From an uncultured Bryobacterales bacterium (GTDB lineage Bacteria; Acidobacteriota; Terriglobia; Bryobacterales; Bryobacteraceae): a stretch of DNA of 37,881 nt. The stretch covers positions 1-37,881 of the forward strand of contig CALGAR010000062.1 of the NCBI GenBank assembly GCA_937959285.1. The letters run 5' to 3'. The position numbers and the translations under genes were made by a program. The notes beneath the pieces were generated by a model. The model ran no database searches. It worked only from the letters and a program-made list of their open reading frames with translations, and was not told where the DNA came from. This document shows positions 35,147 to 37,881 of the stretch, piece by piece. Numbering within the stretch: the first letter of the stretch is position 1; each line of letters begins with the position of its first letter.

Positions 35147-36360
35147 TCTTAAATCCGCATGGAGGAATTGTTGGCGGGACGGAGACCTATCTCCGGCGCC
35201 TGATTCCGGCCCTGCGATCGCTTCAGCACCAGGTTGCATTCCTCTATGAATACGAATCTCCGGAGACAACGAATGTTGCAACGCAGGGCATACAGACCTG
35301 GTGCGTGGAACGCCTCGGGCTCCAGGAATCGGTCGAGGAAGCATCGCGGTGGCGGCCTGACATCATCTTCGCGCACGGGCTGCCAGCGGAAGACCTGGAG
35401 GAGAAGATTCTGAAGCTGGCCCCGAGCGCCTACTTCATTCACAATTACTTCGGCGTTTGCATCAGCGGCGTAAAAGCTCATCAAATCCCGGTCATTGAAC
35501 CCTGCCATAAGCGGCTTGGATGGCCCTGTCTCCTTCATTACCTACCCCGGCGGTGCGGCGGCTTGAGTCCGCTGACCATGTGGACCGAGTACCGGAAGCA
35601 GCTAAGACGCCTGGCGAATTTCAGCCGCTACAACCTGCTCATTACCCACTCGGAGGCAATGCGGCAGGAGTATCTGAAGCACGGGCTTCCGGAAGAGAAA
35701 GTACACGTCGTTCCAATGGGTCTGGATACTGGCGTCGCGCCAGATGCCAACTTGAACAGGAAAGCTCCTTCAGAAACTGTGAACCTGCTCTTTGTCGGGC
35801 GCATGGAAAAGCTCAAAGGCGGAACGTACCTGCTGGAAGCCGTACAGAAACTTCCGAAGCTCTTGCAGAAACCTGTCCGCCTCACGTTCGCCGGCGATGG
35901 GCAGGAACGCCGGAAATGGGAGGAAAAAGGCAGGAGGATTCAGGCGGAAAGCGCGGAGATCCAGGTACACTTCACCGGCTGGATCGGACGCGACCGCCTC
36001 GCGTCGTTGTTCTCCGAAACGGATCTGCTCGTTGTTCCCAGCCTGTGGCCCGAACCCTTCGGCTTGGTCGGTCTCGAAGCAGCACGGTACGGTGTTCCCG
36101 CAGTTGCCTATGACGTCGGCGGAGTAACAGCCTGGCTTGAGGACGGAGTGAACGGATGCCTGGCGCCCGGAGATCCTCCAACTCCTGCCGGACTCGTCGC
36201 GGGAATGCACAGAGCACTGCGCGACCCGGATCAATACCAGCGGCTGCGGCTGGGGGCCGTTGAGCGAACGAAACGGATCGGGATTGAGGATCACGCGAGA
36301 GCGTTGGAGGCTCTGTTTGCCAGGATGCAAAGCGTGGCCGTGAGCGGGAGAGTGGTATGA
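35134..36360 (+). CDS. GT4 family glycosyltransferase
   Basis: A 408-residue GT-B glycosyltransferase. The TTG start at 35134 was chosen because GGAG lies six bases upstream and the product begins MRILILNPHGGIVGGTETYL, the expected acceptor loop. A Cys-rich insertion (YFGVCISGVKAHQIPVIEPC, WPCLLHYLPRRCGG; about 107-147) contains four Cys and might bind a metal. The donor domain shows LLFVGRMEKLKGGTYLLEAV and EX7E as EPFGLVGLE. It overlaps the previous gene by 13 bases and the next by four. Confidence 0.88.
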   Translation: MRILILNPHGGIVGGTETYLRRLIPALRSLQHQVAFLYEYESPETTNVATQGIQTWCVERLGLQESVEEASRWRPDIIFAHGLPAEDLEEKILKLAPSAYFIHNYFGVCISGVKAHQIPVIEPCHKRLGWPCLLHYLPRRCGGLSPLTMWTEYRKQLRRLANFSRYNLLITHSEAMRQEYLKHGLPEEKVHVVPMGLDTGVAPDANLNRKAPSETVNLLFVGRMEKLKGGTYLLEAVQKLPKLLQKPVRLTFAGDGQERRKWEEKGRRIQAESAEIQVHFTGWIGRDRLASLFSETDLLVVPSLWPEPFGLVGLEAARYGVPAVAYDVGGVTAWLEDGVNGCLAPGDPPTPAGLVAGMHRALRDPDQYQRLRLGAVERTKRIGIEDHARALEALFARMQSVAVSGRVV

Positions 36361-37526
36361 GGCTTCTTTTCGTGGTCGAAGGCTTCACGGATATCCGCTT
36401 CGTGAAAGGGCTGTCTGAAATCGCCGAACTAACGATGCTTGTGCCTGCCCGCCAGTATCGTTCGAGCGGTCTCGACAAACGCATCGCGCAAGAGAACCTC
36501 CGCATCCAAGTTGACGAAATCCCGGGCTCGCGGCTGCAATACCAGGTCCGCGCCTTCTCTTACCTGTGGCAGAACGCAACGAAATTCGACGTCATTCTTT
36601 CGCAGGAAGCCCTGCGTGGATCTCTCAACTCTTCGATTGTGGGCGCTCTTCGAGGTATCCCGGTGGTAAATTACGTCTGCATTGCACCGGTTGAATACTT
36701 CCAGTGCCGCCGCGAGCGAGGTCAGAACAGTGCGTTTCGCAACTGGCTTGGAACGACGGTCATTCGAAGCTTGCTCACCATCAATGGCGCCCTGGCAACC
36801 AAATGGGTCGCTCTCGGTCCCTATCTCTATGACCTCTGTTCCCGCTACAGCAAGCGAGTAAAGCTCGGCTACTACTACGGTATTGATACGGACTTGTATA
36901 TCCCTCTTGCAGACACTTGCCAGAGGCGTGAGCTAAGGCGTCAGCTCAACTTGCCCGAAGACAAGTTTCTGATATTCCTTTCGAGCCGGATCAGCCATGA
37001 AAAGGATCCGGAGACGGTCCTTCAGGCCGTAGCAGCTGCCCGGAAGGCAGGTCTCGACGCTGCTGTGTTCAACCTGGGCGGCGGATTCCAAGACTTCCTC
37101 AACTTAGCGCGGCAAATGCGGCTGCCCGATGCAGATCAGTGGGTGATAGGACGTCCTGCCGCTCATCCTATGTATGACCTGCCTCGCTACTACCAGGCCG
37201 CGGATTGTCTCGCCCAGGCGTCACTTTCCGAGGGAGGAGGTATGTCCCCCCTGGAGGCCCTAGCGTGCGGGACGCCGGCAGTGTGTACGGCTGTGGGCGG
37301 AATGGCGCAGATTCTCAAATCACACGCCCGGCTGACGCCTCGACGGGATCCGGAGGCGATGGCGAAGGAGTTTTTGTGGATCGCTGCAAATCCGGACGAG
37401 GCACGAAAGCAGGCGCTCGAGGCACGGCAGTTCGTCATCCGGGAATGGAATCGAAATCGAGCCTTCCAGAGTCTCGCGGAAATATTGGAGGAGTGCTGCC
37501 GGGAAGCAGCTGCGAAACGGAATTGA
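36357..37526 (+). CDS. GT4 family glycosyltransferase
   Basis: A 389-residue GT-B glycosyltransferase. The N-terminal LLFVVEGFTDIRFVKGLSEI lacks the usual GG loop. The donor domain has FLIFLSSRISHEKDPETVLQAV and EX7E as EGGGMSPLE (ASLSEGGGMSPLEALACGTP). An NYVCIAPVEYFQCRRER segment near 102-118 is unusual for the family. It overlaps the previous gene by four bases (ATGA) and the last gene by four (TTGA). Donor and acceptor unknown. Confidence 0.87.
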   Translation: MRLLFVVEGFTDIRFVKGLSEIAELTMLVPARQYRSSGLDKRIAQENLRIQVDEIPGSRLQYQVRAFSYLWQNATKFDVILSQEALRGSLNSSIVGALRGIPVVNYVCIAPVEYFQCRRERGQNSAFRNWLGTTVIRSLLTINGALATKWVALGPYLYDLCSRYSKRVKLGYYYGIDTDLYIPLADTCQRRELRRQLNLPEDKFLIFLSSRISHEKDPETVLQAVAAARKAGLDAAVFNLGGGFQDFLNLARQMRLPDADQWVIGRPAAHPMYDLPRYYQAADCLAQASLSEGGGMSPLEALACGTPAVCTAVGGMAQILKSHARLTPRRDPEAMAKEFLWIAANPDEARKQALEARQFVIREWNRNRAFQSLAEILEECCREAAAKRN

Positions 37527-37881
37527 AGGTTGGGTTGGTCTGCGATCTGCTTGAGGAGCAGTGGGCGAGCATGGATCTCGTTGGGGAGATGCTGTATCGC
37601 GAGCTGCGTCGGCGGAAAGAGATTGCCGAGATCCGATTACTACGGCCTCCTATGCGGAGGCGGTTTTCGCGGTTCTCGGCCGGACGGTTCGCCCTCAACC
37701 TCGATCGTCTCGCCAACCGCTTCGTTGACTATCCTGCCTGGCTCAGCCGGACGAGCAACGGATTGGATCTATTCCACATCGTCGATCACAGCTACTCGCA
37801 GCTTGCCCATGCGATTCCACGGCAGAAGCCGGTAGTCATCACCTGCCACGACCTCGACACCTTCCGCTCCCTGATTGAGCC
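37523..37881 (+). CDS. Probable glycosyltransferase (partial, C-terminus beyond window)
   Basis: The visible 119 codons start at TTG 37523, which overlaps the preceding stop as TTGA, and read LKVGLVCDLLEEQWASMDLV, later HIVDHSYSQLAHAIP and VVITCHDLDTFRSL. The final segment matches the N-terminal half of GT4 enzymes, where an H-x-x-D or CHD motif precedes the acceptor helix. The longer open frame in another phase (37530-37835) is a shadow. No strong Shine-Dalgarno is visible, so translation probably depends on coupling to the previous gene. The end and the donor motif lie outside the window. Confidence 0.7.
   Translation, partial: MKVGLVCDLLEEQWASMDLVGEMLYRELRRRKEIAEIRLLRPPMRRRFSRFSAGRFALNLDRLANRFVDYPAWLSRTSNGLDLFHIVDHSYSQLAHAIPRQKPVVITCHDLDTFRSLIE

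Overview
The window holds two parts that do not look as if they come from the same kind of bacterium. The left edge (about 1-2400, minus strand) carries rplC (partial), rpsJ and tuf. Their proteins, strong Shine-Dalgarno sites and near-consensus sigma-A promoter read like Bacillota, closest by eye to the Paenibacillaceae. From about 2.4 kb rightward the genes look like Acidobacteriota, probably Bryobacterales/Solibacteres: a tRNA-Tyr/tRNA-Thr pair ahead of tuf, a DUF1501 plus PSD1/DUF1549/DUF1553 cytochrome pair, a PEP-CTERM protein, and an exosortase/EpsI polysaccharide locus. No database search was possible, so both assignments rest on remembered family sequences. The tRNA-Thr at the boundary has a mismatched acceptor stem. 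A splice inside or beside tuf, either an assembly chimera or real recombination, should be considered before the left end is used for taxonomy.

Layout: (1) 1-2746, translation genes on the minus strand. (2) 2926-7983, minus strand: a two-gene DUF1501/PSD1 pair and a Gfo/Idh/MocA oxidoreductase. (3) 8087-14554: an unknown secreted protein (+), a PEP-CTERM protein (-), a TPR lipoprotein coupled to a proline-rich TonB-like protein (+), and a secreted protein made of nine exact-length 32-residue Cys repeats (-). (4) 14688-15878: a stand-alone GT4 glycosyltransferase. (5) 16144 to the right edge: a very tightly packed plus-strand operon of at least 20 genes for an exported polysaccharide.

The operon encodes an outer-membrane polysaccharide export protein (Wza type), a chain-length/tyrosine autokinase fusion (Wzc type), exosortase and EpsI, three GT4 enzymes, an ABC exporter (Wzm/Wzt type with a C-terminal extension), a polysaccharide pyruvyl transferase, two GT2 enzymes, a GT4, a sugar-nucleotide nucleotidyltransferase, an NAD-dependent epimerase/dehydratase, a Wzy/WaaL-like membrane protein, and four more glycosyltransferases, the last cut by the window edge. 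Most junctions are ATGA, GTGA, TTGA or TGATG overlaps, so translation is probably coupled throughout. A 265-base leader with several hairpins and a terminator-like hairpin plus T-rich tract precedes the first gene, which suggests regulation by attenuation.

Reading: a cell-surface or extracellular polysaccharide made by about ten glycosyltransferases and capped or decorated with pyruvate is exported by ABC transporter and Wza/Wzc parts. An exosortase/EpsI pair probably processes PEP-CTERM proteins such as the one at 8898-9617. The combination of ABC-type export parts with a Wzy-like protein and an exosortase is the most unusual functional feature. No initiating phosphoglycosyl transferase, Wzx flippase, CRISPR array, insertion sequence or rRNA gene was seen.
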